NCBI RefSeq assembly: GCF_002006345.1
Contig: NZ_LZZM01000125.1
Location: forward strand, 17,028-81,027
DNA from: Clostridium puniceum
GTDB taxonomy: Bacteria > Bacillota > Clostridia > Clostridiales > Clostridiaceae
Length of the DNA: 64,000 bases
Direction: 5' to 3'
Part shown: positions 18,849-29,048 of the stretch, one piece after another
Position numbering within the stretch: the first letter of the stretch is position 1
Layout of the letters: each line of letters begins with the position of its first letter
Program-made: the position numbers and the translations under genes
The notes under the pieces: generated by a model
What the model saw: the letters and a program-made list of their open reading frames with translations, nothing else
The model's database searches: none
What the model was told of the DNA's origin: nothing

Positions 18849-20027
18849 ATGAACAGTAAAATGATATTAGCAGTTTTTCTTATATTAGGTTTGTACATAA
18901 TCCTTTGTTATTACATTGGAACAAAAGGGAAAAAAATAATTCTAAATAAAAGAGTGAAATTTAAACGCAGATTACATTGGGCAATATATTGGTTAATATA
19001 TTGGATTATAGCATTAGCTTTTATTTTAAGTAATATGATTAAAGGACTATTAAGTATAGATAATGGATTTTTATCCATACTTGCATTAGTTGGCTATATT
19101 TATATTGGAGCTTTTATTTATTTAGCTATGATATTTTTAGTTGTCGATATATTAAGGTTTATTTTAAAGAAAATTAAACTTAGAGATTCAACGAGAGAAA
19201 TATTAAAAAAGGTATATCTTAATGGGGTTTCAGTATTTATTATAGTGTTTATTATAGTTGGCTTTGGGATTTGGAATGCTCAAAATAAAGTTGTAACTAA
19301 TTATGAAGTTAACATAGAGAAAAAAGCAGGGGAAATTAAGTCATTAAATGTTGTTATGATTTCTGATGTTCATATGGGAATAGGTATAAAAGAAAATGGT
19401 GTAGATAAAATGGTGGATTCAATTAATGAATTAAATCCAGATATAGTTTTGTTTTGTGGTGATATATTTGATGAAAATACATCAACAACGTTAAAAGAAT
19501 ATTCTAGAGAAGTTTTTAAGAAAATAAAATCAAAGTATGGTGTGTATGATATTACAGGAAATCATGAATATGGAGCTGGAGATTTATCAGAGACTATTTC
19601 TTATTTTAAGGATGGAAATGTAAAATTTTTGCAAGATGAACAAATAGAAGTAGCAGATAGCTTTTATGTAGTGGGAAGAAATGATCCAGCAAGTAAAAGA
19701 ATAACAGGTGAAGGTATGAAACCACTTGCGGAAATATTAAAAGATGTTGATAAATCCTTTCCAATTATAGTATTAAATCATAGACCAGAGCAATTAGATG
19801 AAGCGGAAGTAGAAAATGTTGACTTACAACTTTCAGGACACACACATAAAGGACAGATATTCCCAGGTAATTTGGTTACAGGTTATTTAAATGAAAAAGA
19901 TTATGGATATTTGAAAAAAGATAATTTTAATTTAATTGTAAGTTCAGGTTATGGTACATGGGGACCACCAATAAGAATTGGAAGTAATAGTGAAATAGTT
20001 AACATTAAGATTAACTTTAAACAATAA
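18849..20027 (+). CDS. Membrane-anchored metallophosphoesterase (YkuE-like)
   Basis: 392-residue protein with about four hydrophobic segments in the first 145 residues, then a calcineurin-like phosphoesterase domain. Metal ligands are in ISDVHMGIG, FCGDIFDE, TGNHEYG, LNHRPEQL and SGHTHKGQIFPG, all conserved. The catalytic domain resembles YkuE/YaeI-type lipid-pyrophosphate hydrolases; the side of the membrane is not shown. Ribosome site GAGGTAA precedes the ATG, 12 bases after the end of the pseudogene. A strong terminator follows. Confidence 0.85.
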   Translation: MNSKMILAVFLILGLYIILCYYIGTKGKKIILNKRVKFKRRLHWAIYWLIYWIIALAFILSNMIKGLLSIDNGFLSILALVGYIYIGAFIYLAMIFLVVDILRFILKKIKLRDSTREILKKVYLNGVSVFIIVFIIVGFGIWNAQNKVVTNYEVNIEKKAGEIKSLNVVMISDVHMGIGIKENGVDKMVDSINELNPDIVLFCGDIFDENTSTTLKEYSREVFKKIKSKYGVYDITGNHEYGAGDLSETISYFKDGNVKFLQDEQIEVADSFYVVGRNDPASKRITGEGMKPLAEILKDVDKSFPIIVLNHRPEQLDEAEVENVDLQLSGHTHKGQIFPGNLVTGYLNEKDYGYLKKDNFNLIVSSGYGTWGPPIRIGSNSEIVNIKINFKQ

Positions 20028-20032
20028 GGGAC

Positions 20033-20078
20033 AATATAGGGTTTCTCAATAATAATTATGATTGAGAGACCCTATATT
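20033..20078 (+). terminator. Terminator after the metallophosphoesterase gene
   Basis: 18-bp stem with one wobble (AATATAGGGTTTCTCAAT at 20033-20050, complement at 20061-20078) and a 10-base loop. Confidence 0.85.
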
Positions 20079-20177
20079 TAACTTACATATTTTTTGTTAG
20101 ATATTTGGAAGTTATCTGCAATTTTTAAATTTTGGTGTTATAATCATTTTAGATGAACTTAAAGGGGAGAAGTCAGA

Positions 20178-21953
20178 ATGGAATACAATATGTTCAAATT
20201 ACTAGTGGATAGTATTCCACAACCTATATGGATTAAAGATCTGAATTTAAGATTTATATATGTAAATAAAGAATATAAAAAAATATATAGAAATAAAGAT
20301 GATGATTTTATTGGATTAAGTGACAATGAAATTTTTGATGAAGCAATAAGTAATGAAGGGTATAAATATTGTAATAAAGTTATAGAGACTTTAGAACCAA
20401 TTACAGAAGAAGGGTACTTAAATGGAAACTATAGAAAAATTACTATAATTCCACTTATTAACGGAGACAAGCAATTAGTTGCTATAGCTGGCATATATGC
20501 AAATTTAAATATAATAAACGAAAAAGATAAGATTATAGAAGAAAAAGAAAATGTACTAAAAGTAGTAATGGAAACACTTCCAGGAATGGTTTTTTATAAG
20601 GACAAAGATGGCAAATATGTTTATGCAAATAAAGAATTTAATGATTTTTATAATGGCAAAGGCATGGAGGAATTAATAGGAAAAACAAATTTTGAGATAC
20701 ACCAATCAAAAGAATTGGCAATTAAGTATACCAAAGAAGATACAGAAGTTTTACAAAATAAGCGAAGTGTAAAGGCGGAAACAATACTTCAATCAAAAGA
20801 TGGAAAAGAGATATATACTGAGGCGGTAAAAGTACCTGTAATAGATAAAAAAAATGATGCTGTAGGAGTGGTTGGACTTATTTTAGATGTTACTGAAAAG
20901 AAAAAGTCAGAGGAAGAATTAAAGAGAATAAGTTTTACAGATGTTCTAACTAATTTATATAATAGAACCTATTTTGAAGAAAAAGCAAAGGAACTTTTAA
21001 GTGAAGAACATCTTCCAGTGGGAGTAATTATGGGAGATGCAAATGGCTTGAAATTGGTAAATGATACATTAGGGCATAGCCAAGGTGATGAATTATTGAA
21101 GCTTATAGCAGAAGCATTAAAGGATGTGTGTATAAATGGAGAATTAATATTCAGAACTGGTGGAGATGAATATGTAATTTTAGTTCCTAATACCACTGAT
21201 TATGAATGTGAAAATATTATAAAAAAAATAATAAATCAATGTAAAAATTACAAACATGATTTAATTGATGTAAGTATATCCTTGGGATCAGCTATAACTG
21301 ATAATTTAAACAAAAGCATTTATGATGCTTTAAGAGAAGCAGAAGACAAGGTATATAGACAGAAGTTATTGCAAAAAAACAGTTTGAGCAGTTCCATAAT
21401 GTATTCGTTGCAAATAGGACTTCAAACTAAGAGCTTGGAAACAGAAGAACATACAGAACGTGTTGTGAATAATTCTTTAATTATTGGGAAAAAATTATCA
21501 CTGCCTATGTCAGTAATGGATGAATTGACAATTGTTGCAAAGTTACATGATATAGGTAAAATAGCGATAAATGAGGATATTTTACTTAAGCAGGGCAATT
21601 TATCGGAAGATGAATTTGAAATAGTAAAAACCCATACAGAAAAGGGATATAGGATTGTAAAAGCATCTAATCAATTAGATAATGTGGCTAAAGGTGTATT
21701 GACACATCATGAAAGATGGGATGGCAGGGGATATCCTTTAAAATTAAAAGGAGAAAGCATACCATTGATATCTAGAATTGTAAGTATTGCAGATGCCTAC
21801 GATGCTATGACTAATAATACTGTTTATAAGAAAGCTTTGAAAAGAGAGGAGGCTATTAGTGAATTGAAAAGGTGCTCAGGAAAGCAATTTGATCCACATA
21901 TAGTTAAGGTGTTTGTAGAATACCTCAAAGAAGCTTCCGAAGAGATAAGTTAA
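20178..21953 (+). CDS. PAS-PAS-GGDEF-HD-GYP cyclic-di-GMP turnover protein
   Basis: Cytosolic signalling protein of 591 residues with two N-terminal PAS domains (starts near residues 5 and 125; VMETLPGMVFYKDKDGKYVY is the second), a GGDEF cyclase domain and a C-terminal HD-GYP phosphodiesterase. The cyclase signature reads GGDEY instead of GGDEF or GGEEF, so activity is uncertain. The phosphodiesterase keeps HDIGK, HTEKGY and HHERWDGRGYP, suggesting it hydrolyses c-di-GMP. No membrane segment. A TATAAT at 20139-20144 and GGGGAG before ATG serve it. Stand-alone gene. Confidence 0.92.
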   Translation: MEYNMFKLLVDSIPQPIWIKDLNLRFIYVNKEYKKIYRNKDDDFIGLSDNEIFDEAISNEGYKYCNKVIETLEPITEEGYLNGNYRKITIIPLINGDKQLVAIAGIYANLNIINEKDKIIEEKENVLKVVMETLPGMVFYKDKDGKYVYANKEFNDFYNGKGMEELIGKTNFEIHQSKELAIKYTKEDTEVLQNKRSVKAETILQSKDGKEIYTEAVKVPVIDKKNDAVGVVGLILDVTEKKKSEEELKRISFTDVLTNLYNRTYFEEKAKELLSEEHLPVGVIMGDANGLKLVNDTLGHSQGDELLKLIAEALKDVCINGELIFRTGGDEYVILVPNTTDYECENIIKKIINQCKNYKHDLIDVSISLGSAITDNLNKSIYDALREAEDKVYRQKLLQKNSLSSSIMYSLQIGLQTKSLETEEHTERVVNNSLIIGKKLSLPMSVMDELTIVAKLHDIGKIAINEDILLKQGNLSEDEFEIVKTHTEKGYRIVKASNQLDNVAKGVLTHHERWDGRGYPLKLKGESIPLISRIVSIADAYDAMTNNTVYKKALKREEAISELKRCSGKQFDPHIVKVFVEYLKEASEEIS

Positions 21954-22190
21954 GTTTATATGAAAATTATAATGAGAAAATATTTTTTATAAGCAAATTA
22001 TTTTAAAAGGCTTAAAAAATCATGAGGAAATGGGCAAGGTGTGAATTTGATTGAGAGTAATTAAATTCATGCCTTTTTATTATGTCAGGAGATTATAGAA
22101 TTTGGAAGGGATGAAAAACTGAGTTAATCTAGTTTTAAGGTTCGCGAGTATGAAAAAAGAAATATTGAAAGTTAGAAAATATGTAGCTTC

Positions 22191-22318
22191 ACAAAAAATA
22201 TAGTTAGGAAAAAAATATAGTCTGACCTTGAATATATAGTTAAGATAGTTGAATAAAAGATATATGTTTGGACAAAAGATATATGGTTAAGCAAAAGATA
22301 TAGTTTAGAAAAAATATA
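22191..22318. repeat. Imperfect ~19-bp A-tract repeats upstream of csoR
   Basis: Seven imperfect units resembling CAAAAGATATAGTTTAG recur with ATATAG/ATATAT cores at 22198, 22215, 22234, 22260, 22279, 22298 and 22314, mostly 17-19 bases apart. Phased A-tracts of this type would bend DNA. They sit directly upstream of the copper-operon promoter. The remaining gap 21954-22190 shows nothing recognisable. Confidence 0.5.
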
Positions 22319-22346
22319 TTGACAAAATAAATTATTGATATATACT
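22319..22346 (+). promoter_or_regulatory. Sigma-A promoter of the copper operon
   Basis: TTGACA (22319-22324) and TATACT (22341-22346) with a 16-base spacer; transcription should begin just before the GC palindrome at 22360. Confidence 0.78.
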
Positions 22347-22359
22347 TAAAATAACAACA

Positions 22360-22372
22360 CCCCCCGGGGGGG
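22360..22372. promoter_or_regulatory. CsoR operator (C6G7 palindrome)
   Basis: An uninterrupted C6-G7 tract, startling in such AT-rich DNA, lies at the expected start of transcription and 15 bases before csoR. CsoR-family repressors are known to bind GC-rich pseudopalindromes with C and G runs, so this is the likely autoregulatory operator. Confidence 0.72.
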
Positions 22373-22386
22373 ATGGGAGGAAAAAC

Positions 22387-22653
22387 ATGAGCGAAGAAAG
22401 AAAAAAAGCATTGCAATCATTAAAAACGGCAAAAGGTCAAATCGAAGGAATAATAAAAATGATTGAAGACGATAGATATTGTATAGATGTTGCAAATCAA
22501 TTAATGGCAGTACAATCTTTAATAAAAAAAGCAGATTTAATGATTCTTCAAGGGCATTTACGCCATTGTGTTAAGGATGCATGCAATAACAATAATCCGG
22601 AAGAAAAGATAGAAGAATTTAATAAGGTTTTAGAGAAATTACTTTCTAAATAA
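22387..22653 (+). CDS. csoR: Copper-sensing repressor CsoR
   Basis: 88-residue all-helical repressor of the DUF156 family. Cu(I)-binding residues Cys32, His57 and Cys61 have the exact spacing (25 and 4) of the C-H-C set in known CsoR proteins, distinguishing it from RcnR/FrmR types. In copper-free cells it should bind the C/G palindrome just upstream and silence itself and the downstream ATPase and chaperone; Cu(I) binding releases it. GGGAGG precedes the ATG by a few bases. First gene of csoR-copA-copZ. Confidence 0.9.
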   Translation: MSEERKKALQSLKTAKGQIEGIIKMIEDDRYCIDVANQLMAVQSLIKKADLMILQGHLRHCVKDACNNNNPEEKIEEFNKVLEKLLSK

Positions 22654-22806
22654 ATTATGAAGAATGTGCAGAGTGAATGGAATTTAAGTTGTAGAAAAAA
22701 ATTCTATTTGAGTTGAGAAATATAAAATGAAAGAAAATACATGGCTTTTAACTTTAGTCTTCAACTATAGATATTATTTCAAAAAATAAAGAGGTGAGTT
22801 TAGATT

Positions 22807-25242
22807 ATGAATAAAAAAGCATTGAAAATAGAAGGAATGACGTGTTCAGCTTGTGCTAACAGAGTTGAAAGAGTTGTTAAGAAATTAGATGGAGTGGATA
22901 GTGCAAATGTTAATTTTGCAACTGAAACGCTGAGTGTTGAATTTGATGAAACGAAGTTAAATAATGAAAATATTGAAGCAGCAGTAGTAAAAGCAGGGTA
23001 TGGTGTTAAGAAAAATTTGAAGACTTATACTTTTAAAGTCGAAGGAATGACGTGTTCAGCTTGTGCTAATAGAGTTGAGAGAGTTACTGGAAAACTTAAT
23101 GGAGTTCAAAGTTCAGCTGTCAATTTTGCAACTGAAAAACTTACTTTAAATATTAATGAAGATGAAGTTGGTTATGCTGAAATTAAAGCTGTTGTAGATA
23201 AGGCTGGATATAAATTAGTTAAGGACGAAGAGCAAGTAGCAACAGAGAAAAAATTAGAGGAAAGCCAAATATTATTAATTAGATTTATTGTATCCTTAAT
23301 ATTTACAGCGCCACTACTCATAATAACTATGGGGCATATGTTAGGAATGCCGCTTCCACATATAATTGATTCTATGATGAACCCATTAAATTTTGCAATT
23401 GTGCAAGTAGTGCTTACATTGCCTGTAATGATAATGGGATATAAATTTTATCGCATTGGTATTAAAAATTTATTTAAATTGAGTCCTAATATGGATTCTT
23501 TAATTGCTATAAGTACATTGGCAGCATTTATATATGGATTATTTGGTATTTATAAAATAAATTCTGGTGAAACAGAATATGCAATGCATTTATATTTTGA
23601 ATCAGCAGCGGTTATTTTAACTTTAATAACCTTGGGAAAATACTTAGAAGCAATTTCAAAAGGTAAGACCTCACAAGCCATTAAGGCGTTAATGAAACTT
23701 GCGCCTAAGACTGCAGTTGTTGTGAGAAATAATAATGAAATTGTAGTTCCAGTAGAAGAAGTAGTTGTTGGGGATATGGTTTTAGTAAAACCAGGTGAAA
23801 AACTTCCTGTAGATGGTTCTGTTATAGAAGGAAGTACAGCGATTGATGAATCAATGTTAACTGGTGAAAGTATTCCTGTGGAAAAGTCTATAGGAAGTAA
23901 TGTAATAGGTGCAAGTATTAATAAAACAGGCTTTATTAAATATAAGGCTACAAAGGTTGGTAAGGATACTGCTCTTGCTCAAATTGTTAAGTTAGTAGAA
24001 GAGGCACAAGGTTCCAAGGCGCCAATAGCAAAACTAGCAGATATCATATCAGCTTACTTTGTACCTACAGTAATTATGTTAGCTATAATAGCGTCTATAA
24101 GCTGGCTAGTAGCTGGAGAAACACCTGTGTTTGCACTAACAATATTTATTGCAGTACTTGTAATAGCGTGTCCATGTGCACTAGGTCTTGCAACGCCAAC
24201 AGCAATAATGGTTGGAACAGGAAAGGGTGCTGAAAATGGTGTACTTATAAAGGGCGGAGAGGCCTTAGAAATAACACATCAAATAAAGACTATCGTATTT
24301 GATAAAACAGGTACTATTACAGAAGGAAAGCCTGTAATTACAGACATTGTAACTAATGGAATTTCAGAAAGTGAAATATTAACCTTAGCAGCAAGCGCTG
24401 AAAAAGGATCAGAGCATCCATTAGGAGAAGCAATAGTAAAGGGTGCAGAAGAGAAAAAGCTAGAATTGAAAGCAATAGAAGAATTTAATGCAATTCCAGG
24501 TCACGGAATAGAAGTGAAAATCGATGAAAAAGTTATTTTAGTAGGAAATAAAAAATTAATAAATGAGAAGAATATAGATATATCAGTTTTATCAGAAGAA
24601 TCAGATAGATTAGCAGCAGAAGGAAAGACACCAATGTATATTGCAGTAGATGAAATTCTAAGAGGTATAGTAGCAGTTGCAGATACAGTTAAGCCAAGTA
24701 GTAAAAAAGCAATAGAAGCTCTTCATGAAATGGGGATAAAGGTTGCCATGATTACTGGTGATAATAAGAAAACAGCAGATGCTATAGCGAAACAGGTAGG
24801 AATTGATATAGTACTTGCAGAGGTATTACCAGAAGACAAGGCAAATGAAGTAAAAAAGCTTCAAGGTAAAAACCAAAAGGTGTCTATGGTTGGAGATGGA
24901 ATAAATGATGCGCCAGCACTTGCACAAGCTGATATTGGAATAGCAATAGGTTCAGGAACAGATGTTGCAATAGAATCAGCAGATATAGTTCTTATGAGAA
25001 GTGATTTAATGGATGTTATAGCTGCAATTAAATTGAGCCGTGCAACCATTAAAAATATAAAACAAAATCTATTCTGGGCATTTGGGTATAACGTACTTGG
25101 AATTCCTGTTGCAATGGGTATACTTCATATTTTTGGAGGTCCATTACTAAATCCAATGATAGCAGCAGCAGCAATGAGTTTAAGCTCAGTATCAGTACTT
25201 ACAAATGCATTAAGACTAAGAAAATTTACAGTCAACAAGTAA
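22807..25242 (+). CDS. copA: Copper-exporting P1B-type ATPase CopA
   Basis: 811-residue membrane pump that exports Cu(I). Two N-terminal heavy-metal domains each carry [14 protein letters not shown] (residues about 3-68 and 71-138). Eight membrane segments include the transport motif CPC ([11 protein letters not shown], near residue 454). The phosphorylation site DKTGT (Asp near 499), the TGES actuator loop, the SEHPLGEAI nucleotide site and GDGINDAP hinge are all intact. It follows csoR by about 150 bases. Codon use resembles the neighbours; nothing suggests recent transfer. Confidence 0.96.
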   Translation: MNKKALKIEGMTCSACANRVERVVKKLDGVDSANVNFATETLSVEFDETKLNNENIEAAVVKAGYGVKKNLKTYTFKVEGMTCSACANRVERVTGKLNGVQSSAVNFATEKLTLNINEDEVGYAEIKAVVDKAGYKLVKDEEQVATEKKLEESQILLIRFIVSLIFTAPLLIITMGHMLGMPLPHIIDSMMNPLNFAIVQVVLTLPVMIMGYKFYRIGIKNLFKLSPNMDSLIAISTLAAFIYGLFGIYKINSGETEYAMHLYFESAAVILTLITLGKYLEAISKGKTSQAIKALMKLAPKTAVVVRNNNEIVVPVEEVVVGDMVLVKPGEKLPVDGSVIEGSTAIDESMLTGESIPVEKSIGSNVIGASINKTGFIKYKATKVGKDTALAQIVKLVEEAQGSKAPIAKLADIISAYFVPTVIMLAIIASISWLVAGETPVFALTIFIAVLVIACPCALGLATPTAIMVGTGKGAENGVLIKGGEALEITHQIKTIVFDKTGTITEGKPVITDIVTNGISESEILTLAASAEKGSEHPLGEAIVKGAEEKKLELKAIEEFNAIPGHGIEVKIDEKVILVGNKKLINEKNIDISVLSEESDRLAAEGKTPMYIAVDEILRGIVAVADTVKPSSKKAIEALHEMGIKVAMITGDNKKTADAIAKQVGIDIVLAEVLPEDKANEVKKLQGKNQKVSMVGDGINDAPALAQADIGIAIGSGTDVAIESADIVLMRSDLMDVIAAIKLSRATIKNIKQNLFWAFGYNVLGIPVAMGILHIFGGPLLNPMIAAAAMSLSSVSVLTNALRLRKFTVNK

Positions 25243-25493
25243 TAAAAAATTAAAAATTTACAGTTAATAGTTAAGAAAGAATGATTTAAGCAGTTGAACA
25301 ATTTAAGAAGGTTATGATTAGCAAGCAACAATATACAGTCAAAATTCAAACCGAAAATATACTATTAATTATACTATGTGAATCAATAATAATATGCAGT
25401 GAAAATATGTAATTCAAGAAATACCGAAGACGTTTGAGCTTCAACTTTTAACTCAGAATTCTTAACTCTTAACTAAAAGAAAGGTGTGTTATT

Positions 25494-25694
25494 ATGAAAA
25501 AGAAAATATTAATTGAAGGTATGAAATGTGAACATTGCGTAGGACATGTGAAGGAAGCCCTAGAAGGATTAGGAGGTACGTCAGTAGAAGTAAGCCTTGA
25601 AAATAACTGGGCTATAGTTGAAACAACAAGTAGTGATGAAGAGTTAAAGGCTACAATTGAAGATGAAGGATATGACGTAATTAATATTGAATAA
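25494..25694 (+). CDS. copZ: Copper chaperone CopZ-like
   Basis: 66-residue heavy-metal-associated domain with the binding loop GMKCEHC. It would carry Cu(I) to CopA. A good ribosome site (AAAGAAAGGTG) precedes the ATG, and it is the last gene of the copper group, about 250 bases after copA; that gap holds no gene or clear signal. A strong hairpin terminator follows. Confidence 0.88.
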   Translation: MKKKILIEGMKCEHCVGHVKEALEGLGGTSVEVSLENNWAIVETTSSDEELKATIEDEGYDVINIE

Positions 25695-25759
25695 AATGAC
25701 CAGAAAGATAACATAATAAATCTTCATAATAAAACTATTATAGAACTAATAATAAAGGT

Positions 25760-25799
25760 AAAGGTCAATATATCTATACAAATAGATATATTGATCTTT
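25760..25799. terminator. Terminator after copZ
   Basis: 18-bp stem with one mismatch (AAAGGTCAATATATCTAT at 25760-25777, right arm 25782-25799), 4-base loop. Confidence 0.85.
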
Positions 25800-25887
25800 A
25801 AAATCGTATGTATATGTATTATTTTCACTTATTAACCAGTTTTTATTGACAGTACTATTGTTCAGTAGGAAAATTATTATAGCTTCC

Positions 25888-26076
25888 ATGGATAAAATAA
25901 ATTTTATTGTAGATAACATGGCAATTAATTCAAAAGAATCAACAACGAATTTTACAAAAATATTAGATTACATAACAAAACAGCTATAAGTATGAAACAA
26001 GTTGCAGTTACAGCTTGAAAACCAAGCTATACTTGCACAAGACTTAAATGAATTGATAGAGGTATTTAAAATATAA
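25888..26076 (+). pseudogene. Possible chemoreceptor C-terminal remnant
   Basis: A single frame (MDKINFIVDNMAINSKESTT, then stops TAA 25987 and TGA 25993, then NKLQLQLENQAILAQDLNEL) ends in LNELIEVFKI, which resembles the tail of clostridial chemotaxis receptors. With two internal stops and no ribosome site it is not a gene. The assignment is weak because only the last residues match. Confidence 0.35.
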
Positions 26077-26138
26077 TTTTTAAAGTAAAGGTTATTGTAT
26101 TTGCTCTAGTTAAAAATGTATCAGAGGGGAGAAGGTGT

Positions 26139-27038
26139 ATGGAAAGCATTCAAAGTAAATTAGCAAAATTTATACTTAGGATTATTAAATTCAATAAAAT
26201 ATGGAACTTAACTGGTGAAGAGTTAAAAGAAAATATAAGGAAAAGGCAGCTTTCAGAAAATCCTGAACCTCCCCAAATAATGAAAAAAAGATTTAATATT
26301 GTTAAAAATCAACTTAATGGCTATTTTTATTATGTAATGAAACCATTGGGGAAGACAAGTGAAAAACATATCCTTTATTTTCATGGTGGAGGATATGTTT
26401 ATGAAATTAATAGTATTCACTGGAATTTTTTAGCTAAGCTATCAAGAGCTTTGAATTGTACAATAACCATTCCAATTTATCCTTTACTTCCAAACCATGA
26501 AGGGAAAGAAATTTTCAATATGATTATGCCTATATATGAAAAAATCATATCAGAGGTAAAGGTTAAGGATATGGTAATAATGGGAGATTCAGCAGGCGGA
26601 GGAATTAGTCTTGCGCTGGGGGAGCTTTTGAGAAAAAAACAAATGCCACAACCAAGCAACATAATTCTAATATCACCAGCTTTAGATATGTCGTTTACTA
26701 ATACTGAAATATATAAAATATCAAAACTTGATCCTATGTTAGCATTACCCTCCTTAATTGAAATTGGCAAATTCTATGGAGGCAAAAAAGGAGCAAAACA
26801 CTATTTGATAAGTCCTATTTATGGTGATTTAAATGGTCTAGGTAAAATCAGTTTATTTACAGGAACAAATGATATATTATATCCAGATGCTAAGAAGTTT
26901 AAAAATATGGCTGAAGAAGAGGGAGTAAAAATAAACTATTATGAATATCCTCTAATGATTCATATTTGGCCATTGCTGATGTTTCCTGAATCAAAGAAAG
27001 CAAGGGAGCAAATAATTGAAATCATAAGAACATCATAA
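26139..27038 (+). CDS. Alpha/beta hydrolase, HSL-type esterase
   Basis: 299-residue esterase/lipase-like hydrolase of the hormone-sensitive-lipase group. The oxyanion-hole motif YFHGGGYVYE and the nucleophile elbow MGDSAGGGISLAL are exact; the acid is likely in GTNDILYPD and the base in YPLMIHIWPLL. No signal peptide, so cytosolic; the N-terminus KLAKFILRIIKFNK may lie against the membrane. Ribosome site AGGGGAGAAGG precedes ATG. No operon partner. Substrate unknown. Confidence 0.87.
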   Translation: MESIQSKLAKFILRIIKFNKIWNLTGEELKENIRKRQLSENPEPPQIMKKRFNIVKNQLNGYFYYVMKPLGKTSEKHILYFHGGGYVYEINSIHWNFLAKLSRALNCTITIPIYPLLPNHEGKEIFNMIMPIYEKIISEVKVKDMVIMGDSAGGGISLALGELLRKKQMPQPSNIILISPALDMSFTNTEIYKISKLDPMLALPSLIEIGKFYGGKKGAKHYLISPIYGDLNGLGKISLFTGTNDILYPDAKKFKNMAEEEGVKINYYEYPLMIHIWPLLMFPESKKAREQIIEIIRTS

Positions 27039-27068
27039 TTTAAGTTTATTTATATTAGATTGTTTATT

Positions 27069-27156
27069 TATATATGTTGCAATAATAAATCTACATCTAA
27101 AAACTTGTAATTATAATCATCTGCAAATAATTTATAGACATAAATATAATATATAT
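27069..27156. repeat. Palindromic dispersed repeat, type 1a (copy 2)
   Basis: TATATGTTGCAATAATAAAT start, then the core CTAAAAACTTGTAATTATAA, with a decayed right arm. Same family as 9264-9356 and 51878-51974. It abuts a type-2 repeat. Confidence 0.72.
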
Positions 27157-27244
27157 ATTCTAATAAATAAACTACATACACTTAACTCATATTCAGCTAC
27201 TGTATATGAGTTAAATGTACCAAATTAATTAGAACCTATATATT
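27151..27244. repeat. Dispersed repeat, type 2, inverted copy
   Basis: Reverse orientation of the elements at 30231 and 36643: it contains the complement of GTGTATGTAGTTTATTTATT and ends with the complement of GGTTCTAATTAATTTG. It also holds an internal palindrome around AACTCATATTCAGC and GTATATGAGTT. The stretch 27245-27401 has AT-rich degenerate repeats but no gene. Confidence 0.6.
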
Positions 27245-27401
27245 AAAGTAAAATTTACAGCAATTAACTTGCTATTATTAAGTAAAATTTATGACTATTA
27301 AATTGCTACTATAATCAGAATTTATTAGAGTTAGTTTGTTATTATAATTAGAACTTCTAGTAAGTACTATAATTACAATTAATTTTAAAGTCTTATAATT
27401 A

Positions 27402-28604
27402 CTAATTTAAAGTTTGCTTTATTTTGTTGACAGCATAATCTAAGGCACTTTCAAGGTTAGCATTATTTTTACCAGCACCTTGAGCTTGGAGTGGACTTCC
27501 GCCTCCTTTACCATCAATAAGAGATATAGCATCTTTTAATAGGTCATTCATTTTTACATCTTTAACATCTTTAGAGCAGGCAAATATAAGATTTACTTTG
27601 TCATCAGATTTTATGGCCATTAGAGCAATTGTATTTTGATTTTCAACAAGCTTAGAAGTAAGATTGTTTACATACTTTAGATTTTCGTCGTCAAATATTT
27701 CTTTGATAATTCTTATATTATTTACTTTAACTGCATTATCAAGAATTTCTTTAACTTGGTATTTCGCAAGTAAAATATTTAAGCTCTTATTATTTTCATT
27801 GGCTTCACGCAAGCTTTCATTTAAATTTTTAATTCCATTTATAGCTTCATTTTCATTACAATTTAAGTATTTGCAAATAGAGTTTTGAAATTCATCCTTT
27901 TTAAACGAATCAGAAACAGCACGTTTACCAGCTAAGAATTCTATTCTTGTACCTTCTTTGTGCTTTTCGAATTTCTTTATTTTAATAAGTCTTAAATCTT
28001 GTGTTGATGCAGGATGAAGACCGCAACAAGCATTAATATCAAAATTACCAATTTTAACAACTCTTATATCTTCAGCAGTATTTGGAAGTGCACGTCTAAG
28101 TGATAGTTTTTTCAATTCAGCTTTAGTTGGAACAAAGGATTCCACAGGTATAGCCTCACCTATAGCTTTATTTGCAAGTCTTTCAGCTTCTCTTATCTGA
28201 TCTTCAGTAAAAACTCCATAAATATCAACAGAGCTTATATCACTGCCTAAATGTATTGCAAAGGTATTTGCATTGAAAAGATTGAAGAAAGTACCTGATA
28301 AAACGTGTTGGCCTAAATGTTGATGCATACCATCAAGTCTTCTTTCCCAGTCAATTTCACATTTAACTCTATGTATTTTAATAGGTTTCTTTTCAACTAC
28401 GTGATAAATAACATCCTCCTTTTCATAAACATCAAGAATTTTTTGATCTTCTAGAGTGCCAAGGTCACAGCTTTGACCGCCACCACCTGGGAAAAATGCT
28501 GTTTTATCTAATGTAACATGAAATTTATTGTCAAAATCTTTTATATCAACAATTTCAGCAGTAAATTCCTTAAGATATTGATTGTCATAATAAATTTTTT
28601 CCAT
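27402..28604 (-). CDS. AlaX-like alanyl-tRNA editing protein with DHHA1 domain
   Basis: About 400-residue free-standing tRNA editing protein related to the C-terminal half of alanyl-tRNA synthetase. The editing site has HQHLGQH (HxxxH) and CGLHPAST (CxxxH), the zinc ligands of AlaX. The glycine-rich FFPGGGGQ loop that recognises the substrate is intact, and the tail GKGGGSPLQAQGAGKN is the DHHA1 signature. It should hydrolyse Ser or Gly mischarged on tRNA-Ala in the cytosol. Start: ATG 28604 follows GGAGGACAG; the longer GTG start at 28622 overlaps that site. Stand-alone gene. Confidence 0.88.
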   Translation of the reverse strand: MEKIYYDNQYLKEFTAEIVDIKDFDNKFHVTLDKTAFFPGGGGQSCDLGTLEDQKILDVYEKEDVIYHVVEKKPIKIHRVKCEIDWERRLDGMHQHLGQHVLSGTFFNLFNANTFAIHLGSDISSVDIYGVFTEDQIREAERLANKAIGEAIPVESFVPTKAELKKLSLRRALPNTAEDIRVVKIGNFDINACCGLHPASTQDLRLIKIKKFEKHKEGTRIEFLAGKRAVSDSFKKDEFQNSICKYLNCNENEAINGIKNLNESLREANENNKSLNILLAKYQVKEILDNAVKVNNIRIIKEIFDDENLKYVNNLTSKLVENQNTIALMAIKSDDKVNLIFACSKDVKDVKMNDLLKDAISLIDGKGGGSPLQAQGAGKNNANLESALDYAVNKIKQTLN

Positions 28605-28849
28605 ATGTAAACTGTCCTCCACAAAATATATTTTTATCTAAGGCTCAGCTATATATAGTATTAAGTAATAGTTTGTGCAACCTGAGTCTAAGAATAATTT
28701 AATAATATTATTATAACAGATAGAAGATTATTAAGCATATTCAAAGATAAGTAAAAAGTTATCTAGAAAACATAAAGTGAAAAATGTTTAAATAACATAA
28801 AGTAGAAGATTGTCTCAAAAATATAAAGCAAAAAAGTTGGTTAGAAAAA

Positions 28850-28906
28850 TAAAATTAATATATTAGATAGCCACATATATAACGGTTCTCTAATATATTA
28901 ATTTTA
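28850..28906. repeat. 18-bp perfect inverted repeat
   Basis: Arms TAAAATTAATATATTAGA (28850-28867) and its complement (28889-28906) around a 21-base loop. Entirely A/T-rich stem; function unclear. It sits upstream of the AlaX gene and next to a miniature element. Confidence 0.6.
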
Positions 28907-28913
28907 TATAATC

Positions 28914-29048
28914 TGTTTTAAAGAAATGTTGTTATGAATTTTCATCCATAACAATATTTTTTTAAAGTATGTTATTGTGTACCAGCTTACTTTAAATACT
29001 TGTCCGTTCTAAAATCTATTAGAATGTTAACAACATTTATTTAAAACA
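28914..29048. mobile_element. 135-bp miniature element with IS1595-like ends
   Basis: Bounded by TGTTTTAAAGAAATGTTGTT (from 28914) and its near-perfect complement (29028-29048). These ends match those of the 1.18-kb IS1595-like element at 16466-17649. It has no coding capacity, so it is probably a MITE that was mobilised by that transposase. The flanks show no clean target duplication. The rest of the gap to 29251 is plain AT-rich DNA. Confidence 0.65.
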
